Positions 23,580 through 32,246 are shown, numbered from the stretch's first letter. The stretch is DNA of 32,246 nt from an uncultured Gammaproteobacteria bacterium (GCA_913063495.1 CAJXXT010000043.1:1-32246), one strand, 5' to 3'. The notes: generated by a model from the letters alone, not told the origin. A program made the numbers and translations.

Positions 23580-25197
23580 ACCTATCATACACATCAGCCA
23601 CTCGCTCAATCCAAAGAACGTCCTCATCAGCAACACCTTCAATTCCCGCTATATAACGCAGCGTTTTTGCAATCAATTTATACCTTGGGTTCTTAGGTAA
23701 CATGTCCACTTTTAAATATTTATCGAACGTTCGTGTTTTCAACGTTCCACTGTCATTGGTAACACGCCATAAACCACTTTCTTCCGCCAGTGCTATTTTA
23801 TTTTTACCCGAAACCGTCTCCCACACCGTTAATGCAAAACACAGAGATTCTGCGGCTAAACATTTAAGATGCTCCTCATTAGAGTTTCTTTGATATTCAC
23901 TCAGTACTGAGGCCAGCACATGGGAGGCGCGCTCCTCAACCAGAACATCCCGCTTCACAAGGTCTCCTTTGTAAAAAAAAGACATTAGAATAAAACCCAA
24001 CGCTCCTAGCTGAACCAAATTTGTACTATCAATCGAATTAGATGCATAAAGAATATCGTTAACGCCAGCCACGATAAATAACATCCCTCCCAGCAACAGC
24101 ACCATAGCTGACCTTTCTTTTTTTATCACATGGTCTAAAACTGCCCCTGACCATAGGAATGCATATACCAAAGCCGTTGCCTGAAAAATCGGAACCGTAT
24201 GTGAATAGACACTGGGCGGAGTAATAAATACCAACGCTAACAGTACGCCACAGATAGACGTCGTTAGCCAATGCAATAATGCCGGGAAGTAACTTGGAAA
24301 ACGCCTCCCCAAATACGCTGCAAAAAAAGGCAATGACGCAAATAATGTCCCATGCTCCAAAGCTTGCTGTAATCCCCAATCCTGTATACCCAATAATGAG
24401 AAAAGTAACCTTTCATTTACCGCTCCCGCCCGAAAGGACATTAACGCTGCAAATATTGCTAACAAAACATAATATTTACGCTGCTCGTTAACCGTACGCA
24501 CCAACAACACCAACGAAGCGACGGACAATAGAAAGGCAACAACAGCATCTTGCACCTTTGGCCAAAAGACAATGCTATCTTGCCTTTCAATCGGGGCTAT
24601 CCTCAGGCGCTCCCATATACCTCCAACACGATGACGATCATTTTGAAGGTGAAATAGAATAACGATCTCATTATTTATCGGTTGAACAGAAAAGAGGCGC
24701 GCACCATAACTGTTGGCGTGAGGGGAAAAAGGCTGCTCTAAGGGGTCATTGACACGCAACTCCCCATTCACCCACAACCTATAACGATTGGTCAGCGTTG
24801 GCACCTTAACAACATAGGTATTGTTATCCGGTAATAGAATACACAGCAACAAAGACGCTCTACCTTGCATTGGCAAGGGCTGCCCTTGATGAGTAAGACC
24901 ACTCCATACTCCGGGCAACGATAAGAAATTTGGCGCGTTTTTTACATCGACCTCCACCATGCTTTCAGGAGGTAAATACTCTTCCCAGTAAAACCCCCAT
25001 TCACCTGCCAGCAACCTATCATTGACGTTACTTGGCCAATAACGAAGATCTAAAACACCTTGCTCAGCCTTCTGCGCCCCTTGCCCCCGAATGCCATTCA
25101 TCAACAGCACTAGCGCCACAGAAAAACCTAGCAACGCTATAGGCAACACTCCGCGAACAAGAAACACATAGGGATTTATTTTGAGGTGTAACTGCAT
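23578..25197 (-). CDS. 7TM-DISM membrane sensor-like protein
   Basis: 539 residues from the ATG at 25197. An N-terminal membrane anchor (about 8-28) leads to an extracytoplasmic galactose-binding-like domain (about 40-210), recognised by GEWGFYWEEYLPP, FLSLPGVW and RYRLWVNGEL. Seven membrane helices follow (about 220-420). The C-terminal 120 residues form a cytoplasmic module with DKYLKVDMLPKNPRYKLIAKTL that I cannot name; no kinase, GGDEF or phosphatase motif is present. A TTG at 25308 with a strong AGGAG five bases upstream would add 37 residues; both starts are possible. The gene is divergent from a secreted GH35 enzyme, so it may sense a sugar and control that locus. That role is inferred. 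Confidence 0.82.
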   Translation of the reverse strand: MQLHLKINPYVFLVRGVLPIALLGFSVALVLLMNGIRGQGAQKAEQGVLDLRYWPSNVNDRLLAGEWGFYWEEYLPPESMVEVDVKNAPNFLSLPGVWSGLTHQGQPLPMQGRASLLLCILLPDNNTYVVKVPTLTNRYRLWVNGELRVNDPLEQPFSPHANSYGARLFSVQPINNEIVILFHLQNDRHRVGGIWERLRIAPIERQDSIVFWPKVQDAVVAFLLSVASLVLLVRTVNEQRKYYVLLAIFAALMSFRAGAVNERLLFSLLGIQDWGLQQALEHGTLFASLPFFAAYLGRRFPSYFPALLHWLTTSICGVLLALVFITPPSVYSHTVPIFQATALVYAFLWSGAVLDHVIKKERSAMVLLLGGMLFIVAGVNDILYASNSIDSTNLVQLGALGFILMSFFYKGDLVKRDVLVEERASHVLASVLSEYQRNSNEEHLKCLAAESLCFALTVWETVSGKNKIALAEESGLWRVTNDSGTLKTRTFDKYLKVDMLPKNPRYKLIAKTLRYIAGIEGVADEDVLWIERVADVYDR

Positions 25198-25320
25198 CGT
25201 TTCCGTAAGAGGTTGGGGTGAAACAATAGTGCTCACCACGTTAGTGTAAGGTATAGCGCTCAAATAGTACCCGCAAACAATATCAGTTAGCCGAAATAAC
25301 GTAAACAAAGCCTCTCCTAC

Positions 25321-25370
25321 AGCACCTAACTACACCTAACCACACCCAACCACACCCAACCACACCCAAC
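25321..25370. repeat. Five phased 10-bp tandem repeats
   Basis: Five consecutive 10-bp units (AGCACCTAAC, TACACCTAAC, then CACACCCAAC three times) fill 25321-25370 exactly. They lie just upstream of the 7TM gene's alternative TTG start and in the promoter region shared with GH35. A 10-bp period puts the same face of the helix outward each time. Confidence 0.92.
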
Positions 25371-25411
25371 AAGGCTATCAAATCAAGCTCAACAACACTT
25401 ACCTAACATGT

Positions 25412-25450
25412 TGATAATTATCATAATTTCCTACTTTTTCCTGCTTTTTC
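25412..25450. promoter_or_regulatory. AT-rich palindrome and doubled 10-mer upstream of GH35
   Basis: TGATAATTATCA (25412-25423) is a perfect 12-bp palindrome. It is followed by CTACTTTTTC and CTGCTTTTTC (25431-25450), a near-exact 10-bp duplication. Both lie 60-100 bp before the GH35 start. The palindrome is faintly Fur-like but too short for a standard 19-bp box. Role inferred. Confidence 0.4.
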
Positions 25451-25511
25451 CTAGCCCTACCTTATTCCATTTAACAATATGACTGATCTCAATATAGCCA
25501 GAGGCGCAAAC

Positions 25512-28500
25512 ATGCATCCATCCAAATTCACCACTATATCCGTAAGCCTCCTTTTACTCTGTGTTCTTTGTCCAAGGATCAGCTTTGCCAATTTAATCAA
25601 CGGCGAACCGTACCCTGTAACCACCCACCAAAATGGGTTTGTGATTGACGGAGAATATAAATTGCTCCGCGGCGGGTCAGTTCAATGGTTTCGCCTCCCC
25701 CCCGAGTCCTGGGAGGATCGCCTAAAACGTTTCAAATCCGCAGGTTTTAACACCGTAGATATGTATGTGGCATGGAATCAAATAGAGAGAACAAACAACC
25801 ACTTTGACTTTGATGCTCCTGATATTCGGCACTTTTTGGAATTATGCCAATCCCTAGGTTTATATGTGTACTTCCGCCCTGGCCCCTATATTACAAACGA
25901 ATTAGATGGCGGCGGCATCCCTGGATGGTTAACCGACATATCCACAAAGAAATCCGTTAAGGCAGATGGAAAACCTAACTTCAGAACAGATGACCCCGAC
26001 TTTTTGTTTTATGTTGAACGCTACCTAGGCCGCCTCAATAAAGTTATTTCCCCTTACCTCGCCAGCAACGGCGGCCCCATCATTCTTTATGCGCTAGAAA
26101 ACGAATACAACTGGTTTGAGATCTTCCATGAGGCGGACAAACTTGCCAGCTACAACAAAGGTCCTGAACGCGGCTGGTTATCCATGTTACCAACACGTAA
26201 CTACTTCACAGCGCTTAAAAACATCGTAGTGGAAGACGGTATTGATATTCCCCTAACAACCTGCCCAGGTGATGGAAAAACAACTGGAACCGGTGATGTT
26301 AGTGACATTATCCCTATGCCGAATGTATACAATGGCCTAGGTGGTGAAATGCCAGAAAAAGTTGCCTACGACCTATTAAACGATATGCACAATGCAAATA
26401 ACCACCAGGGCAACTATGTTAACTTTCCCAGTGGAACCACCGAAACGGACAGAGACCCTGTACGTATAAAGCGTATGATTATGGGTGGTTTTGATGCAAC
26501 CTTTCCCTTTAATATTGTAGGAATGCATCAAGAAGGTTATATGAATTCCGTGGTACTCAACGCCAATGGTAGTAATGTACTCGACACCCTATTCGACTTC
26601 TCCTCCCTATCAAACTTGGTTACTGGTTTTATAAGGCCAACAGTGGGCTATTTTCACAATGTCATCGATTACAATGGCGCAATCAGCCCCTCTGGCGTAC
26701 ATAGGGATAACTTTTATGGGTTTCGCAGAGACAATTTATTTTTTGATGCCGTAGAAAAATACTTCGCACCAGCAACACATGCTAATCGTAGCGGCCAATT
26801 ACCAGAACCTGACCTCCGCTTATCTATCGACAACCCGCTTTTAGGTGCTATTGAAAATCAAAACAGAATCCATTATTGGATGGAAGGTAGTGAAAACACC
26901 CGCTTTATCAGTCTCGTCAATCAAACGGGCACCTCTCAACTTTTAGCACCTCATTCAATTTCTATAGAAGGCCTTACCTTTCCACGCTATTCAACTTTGG
27001 AAGTTCCTATCGCCATAGGTATTGAACCAGGTCAGTTTGCAGATTCAGACACAACGAGCGCAACAATCCTTGTCGCAAACCTCCCTCTGAATACGATAGG
27101 CAAAATCGAATACCTCACCAGTGAGTTATTAACCTTACGCTCCTTCAACAACGAACAATTACTTGTTGTTCATGGTCAGCAGGGGTCTCAAGGTGAACTA
27201 TCGCTAACGGATCTCGCATCCCCTCCCTCTATTCGTCACACCGATGCATCTATTACTGTACAAGAGCAATCTACAGACAGAATAACCATCACTTATCACC
27301 ATAAAAAATTAGTTGATGGATTCCAACAACTGGTATTGGATATGGAAGACGGCAGCACTCTCCGTGTTGTCATTACAGCTACTCAAGATGCTGGACACTT
27401 ATGGTTTGAAAAAAATAATAACACTGACGACATCATCATTGCAGGCCCTGATTGGGTCGACCATTCAGGGCAAACGTTTTCCGTTGAGTTCAACGATAGT
27501 AATCGCCATATATTCATACTCTCACCACAACCGTTTAACACACCCACCGGTTTCATTGAAAGCACCCCCTACAACCCAACAACACAAACCACTACATTTT
27601 TTAATGGCGACAGTATATTACAACCCATCATTAACCCACTATTGCTATCCTCAGGAAAATCTAAAAGCGACCGCGAAGAATCAAAAGCTAACTATGACAA
27701 CAGCCACTGGCGATCATGGACAGGAACCCCAACCAACCTTGAACACAACAACATCATTAAAGGTCATGCTTGGTACCGAGCAGAGCTCAACCTCAACCGC
27801 TGGTTTGGGTTGCCCTGGTGGGAAAGCTCAGATTTATTTATTGAACATGCCAGTGACATTGTTGGGATTTACGTGAATGGCCATTACGTTACAACCGTTG
27901 CACCTCTAGGGACGGAAATTGATAGTGACAGTAAAAATGCAAACTATCGGTTTCCCAATTTACGTCGCTACCTTAAGCGAGGTAAAAACATTATCGCTTT
28001 TCGCACCGAAATATGGGGACACGGCAGCTTTATGTTTCCCAGAGGAAGAATCCTCGGCACCAAGGCACAACTACCTGCCGTTGGTTTTGACTCTGTAAAA
28101 GGATTATTGGGAACCGCAATGGTCGGCAAACGTCCATTAAAACACTGGTCCGTAAAAGCTAGCCTTCAAGGTGAAGTTGATGGGTATGACACCGCTCATT
28201 TTGATGACAGCCATTGGCAGCAACAAACCATTCCTCTGAATTTGAAAAAAGGTGATGTCACCTGGTACAGAACGTCATTTAATACCTCAGCGCTTCCGAA
28301 CCAAAGCGACTTTCACGCTCCTGTGGTGTTAACGCTCAAAGGGATCAACACCAAAGCCACGATATTTCTAAATGGCCGTCTTATTGGACGCTGGGTTTCT
28401 GATAATGATTGGCTCAGCAGAGGGTTCTGGGGAAGAGCACAAAGGGATATGTGGATGAACACCGATCCGGATGACTTCCCAGTAAATCATGGACTGTTAA

Positions 28501-28670
28501 AATCTCCTGGCGAAAAAAACACCCTAGCGATCGTGTTTGAAGATACCTCAGGACATGCCGATAACGCAGGTGTTGTTGATGTATTAGAAATCAATTATGC
28601 TCGTGAAAAAAGCCAAAAAAGTGCCATTAAGGGAAAACGTCACCTAATGCTGCAAGTTAATGAGCATTAA
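25512..28670 (+). CDS. Secreted GH35 beta-galactosidase-like glycoside hydrolase
   Basis: 1052 residues from the ATG at 25512, which has AGAGG about 8 nt upstream and starts a signal peptide (cleavage after ISFA); the earlier ATG at 25479 has no ribosome site. The GH35 barrel spans about 30-420: LLRGGSVQWFRLP, FNTVDMYVAWNQIE, RPGPYITNELDGGGIPGWL. The acid/base Glu198 is in ALENEYNWF (family QxENEYG). The nucleophile is probably Glu341 in MHQEGYM, less certain. About 250 residues of beta-rich linker follow, then two jelly-roll domains (WYRAELNLNRW...VNGHYV; WYRTSFNT...FLNGRLIG) as in long beta-galactosidases. It is followed 61 bp later by GH31 on the same strand, so the pair likely digests one polymer or oligosaccharide in sequence. 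Confidence 0.88.
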   Translation: MHPSKFTTISVSLLLLCVLCPRISFANLINGEPYPVTTHQNGFVIDGEYKLLRGGSVQWFRLPPESWEDRLKRFKSAGFNTVDMYVAWNQIERTNNHFDFDAPDIRHFLELCQSLGLYVYFRPGPYITNELDGGGIPGWLTDISTKKSVKADGKPNFRTDDPDFLFYVERYLGRLNKVISPYLASNGGPIILYALENEYNWFEIFHEADKLASYNKGPERGWLSMLPTRNYFTALKNIVVEDGIDIPLTTCPGDGKTTGTGDVSDIIPMPNVYNGLGGEMPEKVAYDLLNDMHNANNHQGNYVNFPSGTTETDRDPVRIKRMIMGGFDATFPFNIVGMHQEGYMNSVVLNANGSNVLDTLFDFSSLSNLVTGFIRPTVGYFHNVIDYNGAISPSGVHRDNFYGFRRDNLFFDAVEKYFAPATHANRSGQLPEPDLRLSIDNPLLGAIENQNRIHYWMEGSENTRFISLVNQTGTSQLLAPHSISIEGLTFPRYSTLEVPIAIGIEPGQFADSDTTSATILVANLPLNTIGKIEYLTSELLTLRSFNNEQLLVVHGQQGSQGELSLTDLASPPSIRHTDASITVQEQSTDRITITYHHKKLVDGFQQLVLDMEDGSTLRVVITATQDAGHLWFEKNNNTDDIIIAGPDWVDHSGQTFSVEFNDSNRHIFILSPQPFNTPTGFIESTPYNPTTQTTTFFNGDSILQPIINPLLLSSGKSKSDREESKANYDNSHWRSWTGTPTNLEHNNIIKGHAWYRAELNLNRWFGLPWWESSDLFIEHASDIVGIYVNGHYVTTVAPLGTEIDSDSKNANYRFPNLRRYLKRGKNIIAFRTEIWGHGSFMFPRGRILGTKAQLPAVGFDSVKGLLGTAMVGKRPLKHWSVKASLQGEVDGYDTAHFDDSHWQQQTIPLNLKKGDVTWYRTSFNTSALPNQSDFHAPVVLTLKGINTKATIFLNGRLIGRWVSDNDWLSRGFWGRAQRDMWMNTDPDDFPVNHGLLKSPGEKNTLAIVFEDTSGHADNAGVVDVLEINYAREKSQKSAIKGKRHLMLQVNEH

Positions 28671-28731
28671 GTACTTAACCATTTAAGCACTCATAACAAT
28701 AACAACAACTAATTTATTTTAGGGTATAAAC

Positions 28732-31098
28732 ATGAAGGTTTACTTCTGTATCTTAGCCATCACATTGTGCAACCTTATGTTGACCACAGGTTGTGGGAGC
28801 AGTAATTCCGACGGCGATTCAAATGAAATTTCAAGCACACCATCAAACAACGATAACTCACTTAATGACGATGCCAGCCAAACATTTCAAATCGGGGAGT
28901 TTAACGCCGCCTGGGATAATCGCCAACTACGCATAGAGCATAGTGATCGCATTATATGGGAAAGCAAAAATACCGTAGATTCTGAAACCCCCTCTTTTAT
29001 TGCTGCAGGTATTCACGCTCTTCATGCAGAAGAAAAACGTGGCTCTTTTCTAATAGAAGAACATATTCAAAGTTTGTGCGATGAGCATCAAATTACATCA
29101 GTCACTCAACAGGAAGAGCAACTCACCATCATCGGTCATGTCAGTGGCGCTATAGACTGTGAATCTAACTTCACCCTAACCTTTCAAGAAATACAAGCCG
29201 GTCACTTACAGTTTCAATTATCCTTTACCAACCCCGCGATTAATTTAAGTCGTCTCACCTATCAGTCAACAAAAGAAGAACGCTTTCATGGTTTTGGAGA
29301 ACAATACACATTACTTAACCTTAAAGGGCAAGACGTTCCGATTTTGTCTCAAGAAGGTGGGGTAGGTAAAGGCCGACAACTTATTTCTGCTCCAGTCAAT
29401 CTTGTCTCTCCAGGTTCCGGAGGCAACACCCTCACCACCTACTATGCCGTACCTCATTACATCACCAACACCTTACGCTCAGTTTTTCTCGAAAACACCG
29501 ATTATGCAGTATTTGATTTAACACAAGATGACCAGGTAGAAATTCGTTTATTTAATCGCGTAATGACCGGCCGCATATTAGCAGGTGACTCGATGCTAGA
29601 ACTTATCGAACGATTCACAGAATACAGCGGCCGCATGCGCCCATTACCCGACTGGTTTAATCAAGGTGCCATTGTTGGCATTCAAGGGGGAACCGATGTC
29701 GTCAACGGTATTTTGGATGAATTAGAAGCACGAGGAACACCTGTTGCGGGCGTCTGGTTACAAGATTGGGTTGGGAAACGAAAAACAGCTGCAGGCTCAC
29801 AACTTTGGTGGAACTGGGAGCTAGACCAAGACAGATACCCACAATGGGACACCCTGGTAAACCGCATAGAAAATACATTTGGTGGCCGAATGCTGTGTTA
29901 CATCAACGCCTTCCTTGTTGATGCATCTCCCAAGGGCAACGTGCAACGAAATCTCTTTAAAGAAGCGTTAGAAAACAATTATATGGTTAATCACCCTGAT
30001 GGCGGCATATATGAAGTCACCAACACAGACTTTGCCGCTGGCATGATAGATTTAACTAACCCATCGGCTCAACAATGGATAAAATCCATTATCAAAGACA
30101 ACATGATTGACCAAGCCCACTGCCGAGGCTGGATGCACGACTTCGCTGAGGCTCTCCCATTTGACGCGGTATTGCACTCCGGCGTTGATGCCGCAACCTA
30201 CCATAACCAATACGCAGTTGACTGGGCTCGAATGGGAAGAGAGGCTATACAAGAAGCCAATTTAGAAAATGACATCGTCTTTTTTAATCGTGCTGGCGCT
30301 ACCCGTACACCGACCTACTCCACATTAGTATGGCAAGGTGATCAAATGGTTACCTGGGATAAACATGATGGTTTTCAAAGCGCCATCATTGCAACACTCA
30401 CTAGCGGGTTTTCTGGTGTCAGTTTAAACCACAGTGATATTGGTGGTTACACCAACGCATCGATTGGCATCCCGGGTTTCCCAGAAGAGCTTCGCTTAGG
30501 CTTTGATCGAGAAGAAGACTTGTTGTTACGTTGGATGGAGTTCTCCGCATTTACCACAGCATTTCGTACTCATGAGGGATTACGCCCAGAAACCAACGCG
30601 CAATTTTATGATAATGAAGCAACCTATGGTCATTTTGATAAATTTGCACGCGTCTATAAAGCCCTCGCATTTTATCGACAACAGCTTTTTGTCGAAGCAG
30701 CAGAAAAAGGCTACCCCGTAGTACGTCACCCAATGTTACATTACCCAAACGACAACACAATCGCACAATTAACGGATCACATTATGCTGGGAGAAGAAAT
30801 CCTTGTTGCTCCAGTAGTGGACAAACGCCTCCCGCACGAAAGTCGTGACGATCCCTGGAAAAAAGTGTACTTTCCTGACGCAGAAAACACAGTTTGGGTT
30901 CATGTATTTACAGGCAAAACCTTTGGTGCAAGCCAGGAATACAAGGCGCCTTCTTTTAACGTGATCAATCCAGCAACGGGCAATTACCGCTGGGTTAAAG
31001 CCCCTTTTGGAATACCTGCAGCATTTTACAAACAGGGTTCTCTCATGGGGGCGCAACTAGAAGAAAATTTACAACGACTCGGCGTTAAAGCCAAATAG
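28732..31098 (+). CDS. GH31 family alpha-glucosidase-like lipoprotein (YihQ-related clade)
   Basis: 788 residues. Lipobox LTTGC with Cys21 and a following Gly suggest outer-membrane anchoring, then a Ser/Asn/Asp-rich tether to about 50. N-terminal beta domain, then the (beta/alpha)8 barrel. Nucleophile Asp470 is in WMHDFAEALPFD and acid/base Asp537 in WQGDQMVTW; their spacing of 67 equals that in E. coli YihQ. The YihQ sulfoquinovose motif Gln-Gln-Arg-Trp aligns to Gln318, Gln344, Gln357 and Trp360, with Tyr573 kept: the sulfonate-binding Arg is Gln. It is therefore more likely an alpha-glucosidase or other alpha-glycosidase than a sulfoquinovosidase. It forms an operon with GH35, and a terminator follows. 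Confidence 0.9.
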   Translation: MKVYFCILAITLCNLMLTTGCGSSNSDGDSNEISSTPSNNDNSLNDDASQTFQIGEFNAAWDNRQLRIEHSDRIIWESKNTVDSETPSFIAAGIHALHAEEKRGSFLIEEHIQSLCDEHQITSVTQQEEQLTIIGHVSGAIDCESNFTLTFQEIQAGHLQFQLSFTNPAINLSRLTYQSTKEERFHGFGEQYTLLNLKGQDVPILSQEGGVGKGRQLISAPVNLVSPGSGGNTLTTYYAVPHYITNTLRSVFLENTDYAVFDLTQDDQVEIRLFNRVMTGRILAGDSMLELIERFTEYSGRMRPLPDWFNQGAIVGIQGGTDVVNGILDELEARGTPVAGVWLQDWVGKRKTAAGSQLWWNWELDQDRYPQWDTLVNRIENTFGGRMLCYINAFLVDASPKGNVQRNLFKEALENNYMVNHPDGGIYEVTNTDFAAGMIDLTNPSAQQWIKSIIKDNMIDQAHCRGWMHDFAEALPFDAVLHSGVDAATYHNQYAVDWARMGREAIQEANLENDIVFFNRAGATRTPTYSTLVWQGDQMVTWDKHDGFQSAIIATLTSGFSGVSLNHSDIGGYTNASIGIPGFPEELRLGFDREEDLLLRWMEFSAFTTAFRTHEGLRPETNAQFYDNEATYGHFDKFARVYKALAFYRQQLFVEAAEKGYPVVRHPMLHYPNDNTIAQLTDHIMLGEEILVAPVVDKRLPHESRDDPWKKVYFPDAENTVWVHVFTGKTFGASQEYKAPSFNVINPATGNYRWVKAPFGIPAAFYKQGSLMGAQLEENLQRLGVKAK

Positions 31099-31129
31099 TA
31101 ACAAAGTCCAGGCAAAAGATAACAGCCAA

Positions 31130-31167
31130 AAAAAAGGCATACCATCAAAATCCGGTATGCCTTTTTT
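31130..31167. terminator. Bidirectional terminator
   Basis: AAAAAAGGCATACC (31130-31143) pairs perfectly with GGTATGCCTTTTTT (31154-31167) around a 10-nt loop, between the convergent GH31 and SDR genes. Confidence 0.92.
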
Positions 31168-31182
31168 ATTTCAATTGTCGAA

Positions 31183-32136
31183 CTACAAAATACCCAACGC
31201 TTTCTTTTCACGGTAGTACGAAAATATATCATCCAAACTACGTTTCGATTTAAAGTTAAACGTTTTATTAAACAAACTGCCATCAATAACCACAGGGTAT
31301 TTATAGTAGTTAATTAAATAACTCGGCCAAGCCTTAAGACCAAGCATTTTACTAATGCGAAATGGAACACCCTCTGGTGCCGACGGTATCGGCAAGCGTG
31401 TACAGCCACATTGCGTTACGGCCTCCTGATAACTAATCCAATCATCATTAGCCACATTATAAATACCAGGGTGATTCTCTTTAAAAGCAACAACTATCGC
31501 ACTAGCGATATCTTCCACATGAATAAACTGCATCATAGGAGAGAAACCAATCAGTACTGGTGCCAATGAATTCGACAACAACAAACTCATACTATTAAGA
31601 ACACCAGGCCCTGCAATATTACAAGGACGCAAAATGGTGATATTTAACTCTGGGTATTTCCAAAGGTAAATATTTGCCAAATTTTCCAGCTCAACAGAAT
31701 CGACCAAGTCCATCGTCAACTCAGAAGCTTTAAGTGGCTGGTCTTCTGAAATTAATGCAGAGTTATAAGGGCTCGCACCATAAACAAAAAATGTCGATAA
31801 CACGATAACTTGATGTACATCGTACTTATGACACAAATCCAAAAGACGCTGCGTACCCAATACATTGTGATTGTAGCGGTTACGGTGGGTTGATTCATAC
31901 AACCCCATACGGCCAAGGTGTATCACCGCTTGAATATCATGCTTACGAAAAATATCTTCAAAACCGCGTTTATTGTACTCTACACGGTAGCTAGACATTC
32001 CTTCATCGAATTGAACACGACGACGAAAATCCACCAGTACAACACGATATTGATCTTTTAGCTGATTAATTACATTTTGTGCCAGCGCACCGCCCGCACC
32101 AGTAATCAAGATCTCTGGCTTTTCTACTTCACTCAT
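31183..32136 (-). CDS. Extended SDR / NAD-dependent epimerase-like protein
   Basis: 317 residues from the ATG at 32136. A Rossmann N-terminus (ILITGAGGALAQNVINQL, Gly-rich loop at 13-17), DFRRR after strand 2, and VIHLGRMG and IVLSTFFVYGASPYN are typical of extended SDRs, as are ILRPCNIAGPGV and MQFIHVEDIASAIVVA. The usual catalytic Tyr-x-x-x-Lys is not found: the aligned place reads LVDSV (144-148) just before ELENLA. It may bind NAD(P) without the normal oxidoreductase chemistry. The ATG overlaps the stop of the upstream gene as ATGA, so the two are translationally coupled. The frame extends three codons further to 32145, but the overlap favours 32136. Substrate unknown. Confidence 0.85.
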   Translation of the reverse strand: MSEVEKPEILITGAGGALAQNVINQLKDQYRVVLVDFRRRVQFDEGMSSYRVEYNKRGFEDIFRKHDIQAVIHLGRMGLYESTHRNRYNHNVLGTQRLLDLCHKYDVHQVIVLSTFFVYGASPYNSALISEDQPLKASELTMDLVDSVELENLANIYLWKYPELNITILRPCNIAGPGVLNSMSLLLSNSLAPVLIGFSPMMQFIHVEDIASAIVVAFKENHPGIYNVANDDWISYQEAVTQCGCTRLPIPSAPEGVPFRISKMLGLKAWPSYLINYYKYPVVIDGSLFNKTFNFKSKRSLDDIFSYYREKKALGIL

Positions 32137-32246
32137 GAAAACCACCCATTACGCGTTTCTAACCCTTGTTGTATCAATGTATTAATTTCATCTTTTACAC
32201 GCTCAACATTAATAGCGGCATCATCTTCTGTTTCGATTGGACCGTC
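32133..32246 (-). CDS. C-terminal end of an upstream gene (partial)
   Basis: Only the last 37 codons and a TGA stop are in the window. The tail is acidic then helical (DGPIETEDDAAINVERVKDE), ending in a short aromatic segment (TRNGWFS). Its stop overlaps the SDR start (ATGA), so it is the preceding gene of the same operon. In related genomes, SDR genes of this kind can follow a lysophospholipid acyltransferase-type gene, and the tail would fit, but too little is present to name it. Confidence 0.7.
   Translation of the reverse strand, partial: DGPIETEDDAAINVERVKDEINTLIQQGLETRNGWFS

Noticed and set aside
25321..25370. Possible CRISPR array
   Set aside because: Units are 10 bp with no spacers, and no cas gene is present.
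25412..25423. Fur box upstream of GH35
   Set aside because: Only a 12-bp palindrome; it does not fit the 19-bp or 7-1-7 Fur pattern, and no iron genes are nearby.
28732..31098. Sulfoquinovosidase call for the GH31 enzyme
   Set aside because: The Arg that binds the sulfonate in YihQ is Gln357 here, and no sulfoglycolysis genes are near.

Overview
The window looks like chromosomal DNA from a marine or plant-matter-degrading gammaproteobacterium, probably near the Cellvibrionales (Saccharophagus/Teredinibacter-like). The reasons are the Pseudomonas-like order of the cytochrome oxidase cluster, the DUF2909, DUF1415 and ABC1 housekeeping genes, moderate GC, and a secreted glycoside hydrolase pair. 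The taxonomic call is inference. I saw no phage, IS element, CRISPR array, tRNA or rRNA.

Region 1 (1-7440) is an aa3-type cytochrome c oxidase locus. In order it holds ctaD (subunit I), a 42-residue membrane peptide, ctaG (CuB insertion), subunit III, a convergent DUF2909 gene, SURF1, a membrane-anchored SCO-like CxxxC protein, ctaA (heme A synthase) and ctaB (heme O synthase). Subunit II must lie just upstream. The subunit I has all heme and CuB ligands and the D-channel entry Asp, but the two hallmark K-channel residues are replaced (Thr to Val, Lys to Met). A convergent gene (7484-8860) encodes a second, very divergent heme-copper-oxidase-like membrane protein with an incomplete set of CuB ligands.

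Region 2 (9028-23579) is a set of mostly unlinked genes: an autotransporter-barrel outer membrane protein, a small unknown protein, a two-gene acyl-CoA dehydrogenase operon, a TPR-like exported protein, a PilZ protein, a long lytic transglycosylase (Slt) with an Asn-Thr microsatellite insertion, a serine beta-lactamase-like hydrolase, an ABC1 kinase, a DUF1415 protein and a FadL-type porin.

Region 3 (23578-31167) is a carbohydrate locus. A 7TM-DISM membrane sensor is divergent from a large secreted GH35 beta-galactosidase-like enzyme, which is followed by a GH31 lipoprotein. Between the divergent genes lie five perfectly phased 10-bp repeats. The GH31 enzyme has the YihQ (sulfoquinovosidase) fold signature, but the sulfonate-binding Arg is Gln, so it is more likely an alpha-glucosidase of that clade.

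Region 4 (31183-32246) is an extended SDR protein without the usual Tyr-x-x-x-Lys pair, translationally coupled (ATGA) to an upstream gene cut by the window edge.

Two structural themes cross the window: unusually long perfect inverted repeats (22-29 bp arms) between genes, and many short tandem repeats (6, 10, 12 and 13-bp units) in coding and non-coding DNA.
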